From: Bacteroidota bacterium
Lineage (GTDB): Bacteria > Bacteroidota > Bacteroidia > JACCXN01
Direction: 5' to 3'
Assembly: GCA_013696965.1 (NCBI GenBank)
Contig: JACCXN010000004.1
Location: 28,709-92,708 of the forward strand
DNA: 64,000 nt
Within the stretch, counting starts at the first letter, position 1; every line of letters starts with the position of its first letter. Of the stretch, positions 37,402 to 46,956 are shown one piece after another. A model generated the notes under the pieces. The model ran no database searches and was not told where the DNA came from. It saw only the letters and a list, made by a program, of their open reading frames with translations. The position numbers were made by a program, and so were the translations under genes.

Positions 37402-38151
37402 TCAATTTAGTTTATACAATACAGGTTTTGAAGGGCTGGCGTCATTCTCAAAACTTGCAATTTGCAAATTTAACAAGTAAGATCCATCTTTCACTGTATC
37501 TGGAACGTAAATTAATTCAGTAATTGTTCTATTGAGTTGGGGATTTTCCGGATACTGCCAAAAAATATGATGAGCAGCCAGCTTTCCCTCATCAGATTCC
37601 CGGTCAACAGAGGGCAAATCAATAAGAAGATGTTCAATGTTCTTATTGTGTATTAATTGTGCGGCTGCTGCTTCTAAATAAGGGGGATTGGTATTGGAAT
37701 ATTGTTTTTCATTTTTAGCCAGCTCGTTAGGAAGGGTGCGTATTATAAGCGCTTCGGGCTTACTGTCCTTAATTGCATCTGATATTTGAACAGCGGTAAT
37801 TACTTTGTCGCCATTGGCAAGCTCCTGAGGGGTAATTGTTATGAGTAAGGCAATAAAATGGAATTTTTTAAGGCATTTATTTATACTGATGTTTTCCTTA
37901 CTTATATGACCCACGCATTCAGTATGTGTTCCGTTTGCATGCGGATTAAAAAAGATATTCCTAAAATTAACTGATCCCCCCTTATTAACATCTCCAATGA
38001 AATGTTGGGTTTCTACAGCTTCTATTTTTACTGGTTCTGCATACCAGGCGTTAACATTTGAGGCTCCTGCTCTTAAAGGAATAGAAATATCAATTGGATT
38101 GGTAAAATCGGCCTGGTATTTTTCTTTTTTATGGTAAATGTTAATGATCAT
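37402..38151 (-). CDS. Cyclase-family (kynurenine formamidase-like) metal hydrolase
   Basis: A 249-residue member of the cyclase superfamily, which includes kynurenine formamidase and metal-dependent isatin/amide hydrolases. The signature NPHANGTHTECVGH (69-82) corresponds to HxGTHxDxPxH; the usual aspartate is replaced by Glu78 and the proline by Val. The C-terminal EHLLIDLPSVDRESDEGKLAAHHIFW carries the second His/Glu cluster. No other kynurenine-pathway gene is nearby, so the substrate is open. It lies between a secreted protein gene and the YjbR gene in the same operon. Confidence 0.85.
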   Translation of the reverse strand: MIINIYHKKEKYQADFTNPIDISIPLRAGASNVNAWYAEPVKIEAVETQHFIGDVNKGGSVNFRNIFFNPHANGTHTECVGHISKENISINKCLKKFHFIALLITITPQELANGDKVITAVQISDAIKDSKPEALIIRTLPNELAKNEKQYSNTNPPYLEAAAAQLIHNKNIEHLLIDLPSVDRESDEGKLAAHHIFWQYPENPQLNRTITELIYVPDTVKDGSYLLNLQIASFENDASPSKPVLYKLN

Positions 38152-38212
38152 GTTTTTTATTTCAAAGGTAAGATTTTTGAAATTTCCAACAGCAAAAATA
38201 TTTACCCCGGAC

Positions 38213-38797
38213 TTAGGGTTGGGATTGGGGTATTTTTTTAAGTTGTTGATGCAGTTTAGTATTTAAAACAAGCACCATATCAAAAGGCGTTCGTCTGGAA
38301 ATAGGTATAATATCGAACCTTTTTATATAATAGGGAAATGGTTTTTTTAGAAATTCAAATTCACAATCCTTCACCACAAGGGCGTAAAGACCTGTACCTG
38401 GGGTAAAATCAAATTCACTGATAAAGAAATCTCCGGGGTTTACAATTATAGACGAATCAACCTCCAATTCAGCATTTAATAAGTTACCTGTGAATTCCCT
38501 GTTTTTGATTTTCTCTGAGCAGGTGTTGTAAAAAAAATACACCTTGGAAAAATCATATACACTTGTAAAGGAAGTGTAAATGGCCTTGTTTTCAAGGTGT
38601 TGTTTGCGTATTACCTCTTCCGCTTCTTTATTGCGACCCAGTTTCCTTAGTGCGTTAATTTTGTTTTCAGATGTATATAACCTTACCAATAAAACTCCAC
38701 TTCTTAATTTGAGCACCTGATTGTTTGCAATTTCCCGTTTTTTTTGGGAAAATCCAACAATGGGCATAAGCAGCAGTATCAAAAGAAATAAACGCAT
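38213..38797 (-). CDS. Secreted protein of unknown function
   Basis: A 194-residue exported protein with signal peptide LFLLILLLMPIVGFSQ. The mature part starts with a basic helical stretch (LRKLGRNKEAEEVIRKQHLE) and continues as mixed beta sequence, with cysteines in NTCSEK and KDCEFEF. I recognise no family. It is separated by only 2 bp from the hemW start, so it is co-transcribed with hemW and the histidine kinase. Confidence 0.78.
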   Translation of the reverse strand: MRLFLLILLLMPIVGFSQKKREIANNQVLKLRSGVLLVRLYTSENKINALRKLGRNKEAEEVIRKQHLENKAIYTSFTSVYDFSKVYFFYNTCSEKIKNREFTGNLLNAELEVDSSIIVNPGDFFISEFDFTPGTGLYALVVKDCEFEFLKKPFPYYIKRFDIIPISRRTPFDMVLVLNTKLHQQLKKIPQSQP

Positions 38798-38799
38798 AA

Positions 38800-39939
38800 T
38801 TAATCTTCAATAATAAAAAAACCTGATGCTATTGCATCAGCAAATAGTTTGCCTGTTTGGGTTAAGCATATTTTATTTTCTAAAAATGTAGTATGTTCTC
38901 GGCTTAAATGCTTAGTGTTTTCTTTTAAACAATGATTTGAATACTCTTGTCCAAATTTATTTTGAATTACATTTAAATCAGCCCCTTCCCTTGTTCTTAA
39001 GGAGGTAAGTACATATTCATTAAACCTTTTATTCCTGGTAAGCACTTCCTTTTCAAAGGGAATTTTATCCTCATTAATTGCCTTAATATAAACCCCGTTT
39101 TTGTTGATATTCCATTGCCTGTATTCTCCGTTAAAAGAATGTGCTGATGGCCCAAGTCCCAGATATTTTTCTCCTGTCCAATAGTTGCTATTGTGCCTGG
39201 ATTGATAGCCTTTTTTGCAGAAATTAGAAATTTCATATTGAATAAAGCCATTTTGCTCCATCTCATCAACCATAGTTTCAAAATGCTGGGCAGCTAGTTC
39301 CTCATCAGGGCTACTTATTTTTCCCTTTTTAATGAAGTTATCCAAAGGGGTTTTAGGCTCTACTGTAAGGCAATAAGCAGAAATATGCTGAACATTCATA
39401 GCAAAAGCCTGATGCAGGTTTTCAATCCAGTTTTGTATGGAAAGCCCTGGAATACCATAAATTAAATCAATACTGATATTGTGAAAACCAAGATCAATGG
39501 CATCTTTTACACAAGTAAGGGCCATTTGGGAGGAATGGGCCCTGTTCATAAACTTTAAATCATCATTTCTAAAGGATTGTATACCAATACTAAGACGATT
39601 TATAGGTGTTGCATTAAATTGCCTGAGCTTTTCCCTTGTTAAATCATCAGGATTTGCCTCAAGAGTAATTTCTGCATTAGAAGCAACAGTAAAATTATTT
39701 TCAATAGCATCAAAGATGCTGTTTATTTCGTGTTCAGATAAAAGAGATGGTGTACCTCCCCCAAAATAAACCGTATTCAATTGGTTCTTGTTTTCCCCAA
39801 AGAAAAGCTTCTGCATTGCTATCTCTTTTATGAGAGCTTTCAAAAAATCATCCTTGTGTTTTAATGTGGTAGAAAAGTGAAAATCGCAATAATTACAAGC
39901 TTGTTTGCAAAAGGGAATGTGAATATATAAACCTGCCAT
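38800..39939 (-). CDS. hemW: Radical SAM heme chaperone HemW
   Basis: A 379-residue radical SAM protein formerly called oxygen-independent coproporphyrinogen oxidase-like. The [4Fe-4S] motif is CKQACNYC (Cys11, Cys15, Cys18), preceded by GLYIHIPF, and followed by YFGGGTPSLL, LEANPDDLT and NRLSIGIQSF, all typical of HemW. HemW inserts heme into target enzymes rather than making it. The ATG overlaps the stop of the upstream histidine kinase gene in a TAATG, so the two are translationally coupled. Length is normal. Confidence 0.93.
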   Translation of the reverse strand: MAGLYIHIPFCKQACNYCDFHFSTTLKHKDDFLKALIKEIAMQKLFFGENKNQLNTVYFGGGTPSLLSEHEINSIFDAIENNFTVASNAEITLEANPDDLTREKLRQFNATPINRLSIGIQSFRNDDLKFMNRAHSSQMALTCVKDAIDLGFHNISIDLIYGIPGLSIQNWIENLHQAFAMNVQHISAYCLTVEPKTPLDNFIKKGKISSPDEELAAQHFETMVDEMEQNGFIQYEISNFCKKGYQSRHNSNYWTGEKYLGLGPSAHSFNGEYRQWNINKNGVYIKAINEDKIPFEKEVLTRNKRFNEYVLTSLRTREGADLNVIQNKFGQEYSNHCLKENTKHLSREHTTFLENKICLTQTGKLFADAIASGFFIIED

Positions 39940-41468
39940 TACTTCCTTAAAATAATCCTAAAGGTTGTCCCTTTGTTAAGTTCAGTCCTTTTAACAAATA
40001 TTCTTCCTGAATGGTATATTTCAACTATCCTTTTGGCAAGTGATAGTCCTAATCCCCAGCCTCTTTTTTTGGTTGTAAATCCGGGCTGAAAAACAGTTTT
40101 TAAATTGGCACTTGAAATCCCTTTTCCCGTATCGGTAATATCTATTGTGATTTCCCTTATATTTTCATCCACATCAATGTGAATTGAACCTTTCCCGTTC
40201 ATGGCATCAATAGCATTTTTACATAAATTTTCAATAACCCATTCGAAAAGCGGTACATTTAAGGGAACAAAAATTTGAGTTGAGGGCGAATCAAGGTTAA
40301 ATTCCACCCTGTTTGATACACGTAATTTCAGATAGCTAATGGAATTCTCCAAAACTTTAATTACATTTTCATTTTGCATTTCAGGTTTAGAGCCAATTTT
40401 AGAAAATCTTTCAGTAATGGTTTCCAAACGATGAATATCCTTTCCGATTTCAATGGTTACCTCATCCTCCAGACCTCTTAACTTTAACAATTCCATCCAC
40501 GCAATGAGGGAGGAAAGGGGTGTTCCAAGTTGGTGTGCTGTTTCCTTTGCCATACCTACCCATACCTGGTTTTGTTCAGACCTTCTGGCTGTAGAAAACA
40601 GGGAATAAGCCACCATGAGAAAAATTGCAAAAACAGCAAGTTGAATGTAGGGATAAAACTTGAGCTGCATAAGAAGCAAGGATTCCTTATAAAATATATA
40701 ATTTTTTTGACCCTCATCAAACTCAATTTCTATGGGTTGATTCTGCGCTCTCATTTGATTAATGAGTTTCTTGATGTATTCACTATCGTTTAATTGCAAG
40801 GAATCCAGGTTTCCCGCTGCAATTATATGTGTATTGGATGAATCTGTATACAAAACCGGAACAGTGGCCGAATTAAGGACAATTTCAGAAATAAAAGATT
40901 TGATAATGTCATCGAGAACCAACCTAAGATCAGTGAATATTTTTGAATCATTGTAATACAAATAATTCTTTTGGTCTTTGTAATATGGGATTTCTATAGG
41001 CTTTTGGCTTTCTTTCATCTTTTCAAGCTCGTTGGTAAGAATCTTGATTTCAATAGGAGAAAGACTTGCAAGATTATCGGCTTTAATGGCATCAAGATTT
41101 CTCCAGCTTGTAATGTTTTGATTCTCATCAGTGAGAATCACCGGGATGGTGGTATTGCTATTTACAATGGTAAGGTAGAAATTCCTGTCCAGGTCATTTT
41201 CGGTGGTAAAAAGCATTTTTGTTGCATCTGCCCAGAGTTCCATTCTTTTTCGTTCCTCTGTTTTGAGCTTATTGAATAGATCATTTGTATATTTTACAAG
41301 GTTCCCTTTTTTCTGGATGGCATCAGCCCAGAGTTTTACCTTTATTCTTTCTTCCTGGGCAATTTTTTCAACCAATTTATTGGTATACCATAAGGATATA
41401 AACACTATGAGTAGTGCTGAAATAAAAAGTACTATTTTCCAACGTTGTTTTTGTGAATATACGCTCAT
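39939..41468 (-). CDS. Membrane sensor histidine kinase with duplicated sensor region
   Basis: A 509-residue kinase. TM1 is about residues 11-28, TM2 about 274-291. The extracytoplasmic part contains two related modules, about 93-177 (TTIPVILTDENQNIT ... QKPIEIPYYKDQKNYLYYND) and 187-262 (ATVPVLYTDSSNTHI ... NQPIEIEFDEGQKNYIFYKE). The phospho-acceptor is His312 in KETAHQLGTPLSSL, followed by N (NLCKNAIDAM), G1 (DTGKGIS) and G2 (GWGLGLSLAKRI) boxes. No response regulator is adjacent. It is the first gene of an operon with hemW and three other genes. Confidence 0.92.
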   Translation of the reverse strand: MSVYSQKQRWKIVLFISALLIVFISLWYTNKLVEKIAQEERIKVKLWADAIQKKGNLVKYTNDLFNKLKTEERKRMELWADATKMLFTTENDLDRNFYLTIVNSNTTIPVILTDENQNITSWRNLDAIKADNLASLSPIEIKILTNELEKMKESQKPIEIPYYKDQKNYLYYNDSKIFTDLRLVLDDIIKSFISEIVLNSATVPVLYTDSSNTHIIAAGNLDSLQLNDSEYIKKLINQMRAQNQPIEIEFDEGQKNYIFYKESLLLMQLKFYPYIQLAVFAIFLMVAYSLFSTARRSEQNQVWVGMAKETAHQLGTPLSSLIAWMELLKLRGLEDEVTIEIGKDIHRLETITERFSKIGSKPEMQNENVIKVLENSISYLKLRVSNRVEFNLDSPSTQIFVPLNVPLFEWVIENLCKNAIDAMNGKGSIHIDVDENIREITIDITDTGKGISSANLKTVFQPGFTTKKRGWGLGLSLAKRIVEIYHSGRIFVKRTELNKGTTFRIILRK

Positions 41469-41580
41469 TTGTTACAATAACGATTTTGGCACCATTCAAG
41501 TATTAAAAGTTACAAGTTATGATTCCTGTTTCCAACCAAATAAAGATGGAAAATAATATCATAGAGTACCCAAATATATA

Positions 41581-44220
41581 TTATTCCTCCCCAACCTTAT
41601 CCAACCATTTTCCAAATTTACCTTTTTCTTTTTTATCAGGAGTCAGGCTTGGTTTTGCTTTTTCTTTCTTTGGATCCTCTGTTGATTTCTTGTTTTCCTC
41701 CCATTCAACCTCCAGCTGGGATTGTTTCTTTTTTACAGGAGTGCTAACAGTACTATCGCTTTTATACAATCCAAATTCTTCCTTAAGCAAGCCTTTAACC
41801 GTCTTCTTTTCCGATTGTAAATCCTCTTTCATTTTTTCCTTCAGTCCTACTCCATCATAAGAAAACTTGGGATTATCTATATGTCCTTTCATTGAAATGA
41901 AAACGGACATCCTCCTGCGGTCATCTTCTTCAAGAGATCCGAATTCATTGTTGTTTTTGTTGCTCTCCCTTACTTTGCCAGCCAGTAAATCACTTAACAA
42001 CAAACGGAATCGGTAATCTACATTATCGTTAAACCCGTGAACTCCAGCAATGGAAATATCTATGGCACTAGAGTTAATCTCCATTTTAGGAATGTAAATT
42101 TTTTCATTTACTATTTCAATAACATTATGAAGCGTTGAAAATTTGATTTGTTGCAGATCAGGAACCCTGATAAAAGAGGATAGTTGTTTCATTGGTTCAA
42201 AATTCAACAATTCACCCTTTTCAATAGTAATGTCTGCATTGCAAGCAATGGATTTGTCATCAATATTCAGTTTATTGTCATAAAGTGCTGAAAAACGAAC
42301 AGATGCAGAAGCGCTTCCTTTTATATGTTTTTCCTGCATTAGTTGTTGCCCGAAATTTTCAAACTGATAAAACATTTTACTTACATCAATATTAGAAAAA
42401 ACAGCCTGAGACGCAACCTTAAAATTGTTTCCATCACTTCCATCAATTGAAACTGACGTTTCAATCTGTCCATCCATTGCTGAAAACTGTATTTTTTGGG
42501 TGGTTAGTTTCTGATCCTTCAGTACGATTTTACCATTTATATTCTTCGCCTGAAACTTACGGAAAACAATTTCTCCAACTTCTGCATCCAGGTAAAAAGA
42601 GGCTCGTTTAGAAAAATGCATATCATAAATGGTGTCTTTACTGCTGTTATCGCTACTAACAAATAATTCATCCAGGTTGATTTTTGAGGAACGCAGTTTA
42701 GCATCTACAATTAATTTCTGGTCTTCCACAAAATAATATGGAAATACATTTCTGAAAAAGCCAGTTAAAACGAAATCGCTTTCTGAAATTTTACCAGAAA
42801 GTTCAGAAATAATTAAATCATTGTTATCAAACAAAAGCTCTCCAGAGATGTCTTTATAAACAAGGGGATCATTCTTAAGGGAAAATTCAATACTGGATAA
42901 AACTATTTTACCTGAAGTTTTAGATTTTCTAAAATCTTCCGCAGTATATGTGTCCTTGCTTTTGAAAATACCAGAATAGGAAGCATCTATTTTTACCTTT
43001 CCATGGATGTTTTCAAGTGTATCGGATTGAAAAAAATCAGCAAGTTCAGCAAGTTCAAAAGATGAAACCGTGGAAAGTCTTACACTAGGGTTCTGAAAAT
43101 CCCTGATGGAAAAGTCTCCTGAAAAATTTCCACTTCCTATTTGACAATTAAATTCATTTATATCTAAAAAAGAAGTTTTCTTTTTGCTGTCTGACCCGGA
43201 ATTAAAACTTCCTTTTAAATTTATTTTTTCAACTTTAACCGAGGAGTTTTTATGTAGCATTTCACCCTTGTTAATTCCAAAATCGGCCAAAAACGAAGGG
43301 CTTTCATGTTCACTTGAATTTCCAGAAATGGTCCCGTTAAAATAAAAATTTCCGCTTCCACTGTAGCTGCTTGTATAGTTGCTGTAATTCTCTGGCAACA
43401 ATGAAAGCAAGGATTTTATATTAATATCCTTGCCAATAATTTTTAAATCAATTCCAGTAAGCTCGTTTTGTTTTTCAATATTGCCATTTACAACAAAATT
43501 TAAATCAGCAACAGAGAGGTGTGAATTATTAATGGTATAACTGTTTTTTTCATTGTTAATATCCAACTCCAGATTGATTTTAAGGGGTTGCTTTTTAATA
43601 TAATTAATATTTTCAAAATTAATTTGATCAGCAAAAAGACTGCTTTTAATTTTAAGCAAATAATGTTTGGATGAAAAATCCCCTTTTAATACCGTTTGCT
43701 CTGTTTTGAAAATTATTTTATCCTCCGATTTATAATTTGTGTAAAATACAGCAACATTCTTAAGCAGGACCTCATCAATTGAAAAAGAAATGTCCTGGTC
43801 CTGAGATTTTGGATCTGTTTTCCAAAAAATGAAGTTTTCTTCACCCTTTTGACCAATTACAGGTTTAATAATTGCATTATCAACTTGAATTTTTTTAAGG
43901 TTATACTTTCCTTTAAAAATTTCAAATAAATTAAAATGCAAGGAAATACCAGAGGCTTTTAAAAGGGTATCCTTGTTCGCTTTTTCAACTGATTCAATAA
44001 TTACCACATCCGTAAATTCAACGGATCCGTATGGGAATTTTTTCAGGACAGAAAAATCAACATGCTTAACATCCATTTTTGTTAGCAGGCGTTGATTGAT
44101 CTCATTTACAACCATACTTTTAACTTCCGCACCATAATATATTCCAATAAAAACACCCAAGGCTATAAACAGCAAAAAAATTGCTAAAAAGCCCAATAGT
44201 ATTCTTTTCAATATTTTCAT
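41581..44220 (-). CDS. AsmA-like envelope protein
   Basis: An 879-residue protein with one N-terminal transmembrane anchor (about 7-29) and a long periplasmic, beta-rich body. The N-terminal part VNEINQRLLTKMDVKHVDFSV resembles the start of AsmA proteins, and repeating 'KINLKG/GNFSGDF/GQIETSVSI'-type strands fill the rest. The C-terminal about 90 residues are Lys/Glu/Ser-rich and apparently disordered. AsmA/TamB-like proteins are thought to carry phospholipid between membranes. It lies alone between hemW's operon and the pseudouridine synthase gene. Confidence 0.83.
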   Translation of the reverse strand: MKILKRILLGFLAIFLLFIALGVFIGIYYGAEVKSMVVNEINQRLLTKMDVKHVDFSVLKKFPYGSVEFTDVVIIESVEKANKDTLLKASGISLHFNLFEIFKGKYNLKKIQVDNAIIKPVIGQKGEENFIFWKTDPKSQDQDISFSIDEVLLKNVAVFYTNYKSEDKIIFKTEQTVLKGDFSSKHYLLKIKSSLFADQINFENINYIKKQPLKINLELDINNEKNSYTINNSHLSVADLNFVVNGNIEKQNELTGIDLKIIGKDINIKSLLSLLPENYSNYTSSYSGSGNFYFNGTISGNSSEHESPSFLADFGINKGEMLHKNSSVKVEKINLKGSFNSGSDSKKKTSFLDINEFNCQIGSGNFSGDFSIRDFQNPSVRLSTVSSFELAELADFFQSDTLENIHGKVKIDASYSGIFKSKDTYTAEDFRKSKTSGKIVLSSIEFSLKNDPLVYKDISGELLFDNNDLIISELSGKISESDFVLTGFFRNVFPYYFVEDQKLIVDAKLRSSKINLDELFVSSDNSSKDTIYDMHFSKRASFYLDAEVGEIVFRKFQAKNINGKIVLKDQKLTTQKIQFSAMDGQIETSVSIDGSDGNNFKVASQAVFSNIDVSKMFYQFENFGQQLMQEKHIKGSASASVRFSALYDNKLNIDDKSIACNADITIEKGELLNFEPMKQLSSFIRVPDLQQIKFSTLHNVIEIVNEKIYIPKMEINSSAIDISIAGVHGFNDNVDYRFRLLLSDLLAGKVRESNKNNNEFGSLEEDDRRRMSVFISMKGHIDNPKFSYDGVGLKEKMKEDLQSEKKTVKGLLKEEFGLYKSDSTVSTPVKKKQSQLEVEWEENKKSTEDPKKEKAKPSLTPDKKEKGKFGKWLDKVGEE

Positions 44221-44299
44221 GCTCTGAAAATAATTTGTTTATATAAAGGTGCACCAACAGTGCTAACCAGTAAGTAGTATTGGTGCTAAAAGAAAATTA

Positions 44300-46048
44300 T
44301 CAGGGAATCATTTTTAACATGGCAACTTCCTTGTCATTTAACATCCGGAATTTGCCTCTAGGAATATTTTTCTTGGTAAGCCCTGCAAAATATACCCTGT
44401 CAAGTTTTACGACTTTGTAGTCAAAATGTTCGAACATGCGTCTTACAACTCTGTTTTGGCCTGAATGAAGCATTATTCCCACCTCGTTTTTTGCTTCACC
44501 CACATAGCTAACCTCATCTGCCTTAACAGAAAAATCTTCAAGGTCCAAGCCTTTAAGCATTTTATCCATGTCTGATTTTTTAACCGGGGCATCTGTTTCT
44601 ACATGGTATATTTTTTTAATTCCATGTTTTGGGTGGGTAAGTTTTTTTGCAAGATCACCATCATTTGTAAAAAGCAAAAGGCCGGTTGTGTTCCTATCTA
44701 ACCTTCCAACAGGATAAATCCGCTCACGACAAGCATGTTGGATTAGTTCCATTACTGTTTTTCTTCCGCCAGGATCTTCCATTGTGGTAATGTAATCCTT
44801 AGGTTTATTCAACAATAAATAAACGTTTTTTTCTGTACGTAGAATTCCTCCGTTATATTTTACTACATCTCCTGGAGCAACCTGGTATCCTAATTCTGTT
44901 ACTGGTTTCCCATTCACCGTAACCAATCCTGCTTCAATATGAATATCAGCTTCCCTTCTGGAACAAATACCGCTGTTTGCAATGTATTTGTTCAATCTTA
45001 TCATTCCTTCTGTTTTTTGTTTCTTGTTGAATTCCAGCATTTTCTTTTTGCTATAGCCACGATTCTGGTACTCACCCTTTTCATTCATTTTTGGTGCAGG
45101 ACGTGGCTTGCCCCTGAACTTGTCAAAAGGTTTTTTATCAGAGTCTCTGTCTGATGATTCGTTTTTTCTATCATAACCCTTCCTGTCTCCTGCCTTTTCA
45201 TCTCTTCGCGGCATACTTCTGTCTGGTCTGCCAGATTCCGATCTGCCTACACCTTTCTCAAATGGCTTTTTATCGTAATTCCTTTTTTCATCATCTCTGC
45301 CAGCAAAATCATTCTTGCCACGAAATTCTTTTTTTTCGTTTCTTTCATCCTCTCTTTTATATCCATCTGATCGCTTATTGTCACCCTTGGTAAACCTTGG
45401 CTTGTTTTCTCCTGAAAAATCATCACGAAAAACTTTTTTATCTACTCCTTCACCATCGCGCTTGTACCCACCAGAGCGCTTATCCTCACTCTTTGCGAAC
45501 CTTGGCTTATCGTAATCTCTTTTCTGAAAATCATCTTTGCCGCCAAAGGCTTTCTTCTCCCTGCTTTCTCCGCCTTCATCATTTCGCTTGTACCCACTGG
45601 AGCGTTTATCGTCACTCTTTGTGAATCTTGGCTTATCGTAATCTCTTTTTTGAAAATCATCTTTGCTGCCATAGGCTTTCTTCTCCCTGCTTTCTCCACC
45701 TTCATCATTTCGCTTGTACCCACTGGAGCGCTTATCGTCACTCTTTGTGAACCTTGGCTTATCGTATTCTCTTTTTTGAAAATCATCTTTGCTTCTGAAG
45801 TCCTTTTTATCTGCCCCATCCCCATCACGTTTGTAACCTGAGGAACGTTTGTCATCTGTCCTTCCGAATCTTGGCTTATCGTTATCTTTTTTTGTAAAAC
45901 CATCCTTACTGCCATGGCTTTTTTTAGGCCCTTCAGATCCCCTGGTATTCCTGGCAGAGCTGCTTCTTCCTTCCTTTGAAGAGGAACGAGAATTAGCAGG
46001 ACGGCTACTATCATTGTTTTTATTGCTTTTTTTATTAAACGTGTTCAT
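44300..46048 (-). CDS. Pseudouridine synthase (RluB/RsuA family) with repetitive charged N-terminus
   Basis: A 582-residue enzyme. The last about 235 residues are a complete RsuA/RluB-type synthase: an S4 RNA-binding domain (MIRLNKYIANSGICSRREAD from residue 349) and the catalytic domain with VGRLDRNTTGLLLFTNDGD (Asp451). These enzymes isomerise a uridine in 23S or 16S rRNA. The first about 345 residues are low-complexity, rich in Lys, Arg, Asp, Gly and Ser, including three nearly identical 42-residue units. I use ATG 46048; a TTG at 46132 lies upstream of a minus-strand TATCTTTG -7 box (46095-46088), so it would not be transcribed from that promoter. Confidence 0.92.
   Translation of the reverse strand: MNTFNKKSNKNNDSSRPANSRSSSKEGRSSSARNTRGSEGPKKSHGSKDGFTKKDNDKPRFGRTDDKRSSGYKRDGDGADKKDFRSKDDFQKREYDKPRFTKSDDKRSSGYKRNDEGGESREKKAYGSKDDFQKRDYDKPRFTKSDDKRSSGYKRNDEGGESREKKAFGGKDDFQKRDYDKPRFAKSEDKRSGGYKRDGEGVDKKVFRDDFSGENKPRFTKGDNKRSDGYKREDERNEKKEFRGKNDFAGRDDEKRNYDKKPFEKGVGRSESGRPDRSMPRRDEKAGDRKGYDRKNESSDRDSDKKPFDKFRGKPRPAPKMNEKGEYQNRGYSKKKMLEFNKKQKTEGMIRLNKYIANSGICSRREADIHIEAGLVTVNGKPVTELGYQVAPGDVVKYNGGILRTEKNVYLLLNKPKDYITTMEDPGGRKTVMELIQHACRERIYPVGRLDRNTTGLLLFTNDGDLAKKLTHPKHGIKKIYHVETDAPVKKSDMDKMLKGLDLEDFSVKADEVSYVGEAKNEVGIMLHSGQNRVVRRMFEHFDYKVVKLDRVYFAGLTKKNIPRGKFRMLNDKEVAMLKMIP
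45461..45838 (-). repeat. Three tandem 126-bp coding repeats
   Basis: Three near-identical in-frame units, 126 bp (42 codons) each; the marker CTTGTACCCA occurs at 45461, 45587 and 45713. Each encodes the core FQKRDYDKPRF, a Lys/Ser/Asp stretch and SGYKRN or SGYKRD. Looser copies of the same motif extend on both sides (about 45340-45890). Confidence 0.9.
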
Positions 46049-46268
46049 TTTGAGTTGTTTTTGACCTTGGCAAAAGGAATTTTGCGGCAAAGATAGGATA
46101 GTTAATTTGATTATTCTCTGATAATTCGTCAATTCGTGGTTAAGACTATGATGAATTATCTAGTATATAACTCTGAAAGAGGTAGAATTAGTATATTATT
46201 CTGATCTAAGTTGGTAGAGCCAAAAAAATCAAAAGCTGAAAATTAATTGTATTTCTCCCTATTGTAAC

Positions 46269-46793
46269 TTACAATGGTTTTAAATTGTAATTTTCAATTA
46301 CTTTTTCCAAACATATTTTCAACCATGCCGAAAAATGCTCAGGATTGCTTTCAATTTCCTCCTTAAGTTTTTGCAAACTAATATATTTATAGGCTTTTGC
46401 CTCGCTTAAATCTGGCTTTGGCAAAGCATCGCTCTTCCCAAAATACACATGGTCGAATTCATGTTCAATTAAACCATTTTCAAATTGAATTTTATAAATA
46501 AAACTGAATTTGAATTCCAAGCTGCATCCCATACCCATTTCTTCGTTCAGCCTTCTTTGAATTACTTCTTTCATTTCTTCCCCATGGCAGGGGTGGCTGC
46601 AACAAGTATTGCTCCATAACCCTGCAGAATGGTATTTTTCATCTGCTCGTTGTTGCAATAACAATTCTCCCTTTGAATTAAAAACAAAAATCGAAAAGGC
46701 GCGATGTAGGGCTCCGGATTGATGTGCAGATAATTTATCAGAAACTCCAATTTCATTATCTTGATCATCCACCAGAATAAGTAATTTTTCCAT
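46269..46793 (-). CDS. idi: Isopentenyl-diphosphate delta-isomerase, type I
   Basis: A 174-residue Nudix-fold enzyme interconverting IPP and DMAPP. The catalytic cysteine lies in WSNTCCSHP (Cys65 by position), and the metal/catalytic glutamates in EHEFDHV (110-116). The Nudix-like LNEEMGMG helix is also present. Type I Idi is metal-dependent, cytosolic and usually optional in organisms with the MEP pathway. It is separated by 163 bp from hflX. A prenyl diphosphate synthase gene is elsewhere in the window. Confidence 0.93.
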   Translation of the reverse strand: MEKLLILVDDQDNEIGVSDKLSAHQSGALHRAFSIFVFNSKGELLLQQRADEKYHSAGLWSNTCCSHPCHGEEMKEVIQRRLNEEMGMGCSLEFKFSFIYKIQFENGLIEHEFDHVYFGKSDALPKPDLSEAKAYKYISLQKLKEEIESNPEHFSAWLKICLEKVIENYNLKPL

Positions 46794-46826
46794 GTTTAAA
46801 ATTTTATCTTTTTACTCTAATAGAGG

Positions 46827-46850
46827 AAAAGGGGAGTTTTTTATCCCTTT
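46827..46850 (-). terminator. Possible terminator downstream of hflX
   Basis: On the minus strand TAAAAGGGA (46850-46842) and TCCCCTTTT (46835-46827) form an AT-closed stem with an A-rich loop, ending in TTTT. It lies about 107 bp after the hflX stop and about 34 bp before the idi start, so it could separate the two. The stem is short of GC pairs. Confidence 0.3.
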
Positions 46851-46956
46851 TATTGTCCTAATAAAATCAAGTTCGATTTTATGTTTTTGAAAAAAAACGA
46901 ATCTAATTATTGGCTAAACTATACCCTTTAGATGATTCCGACTACCAATTTTTGAT

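Noticed and set aside
45442-46014. 190-codon minus-strand frame inside the pseudouridine synthase gene
   Set aside because: It is a frame-shifted reading of the repeats of the real gene, kept open only because the repeat unit is a multiple of three.
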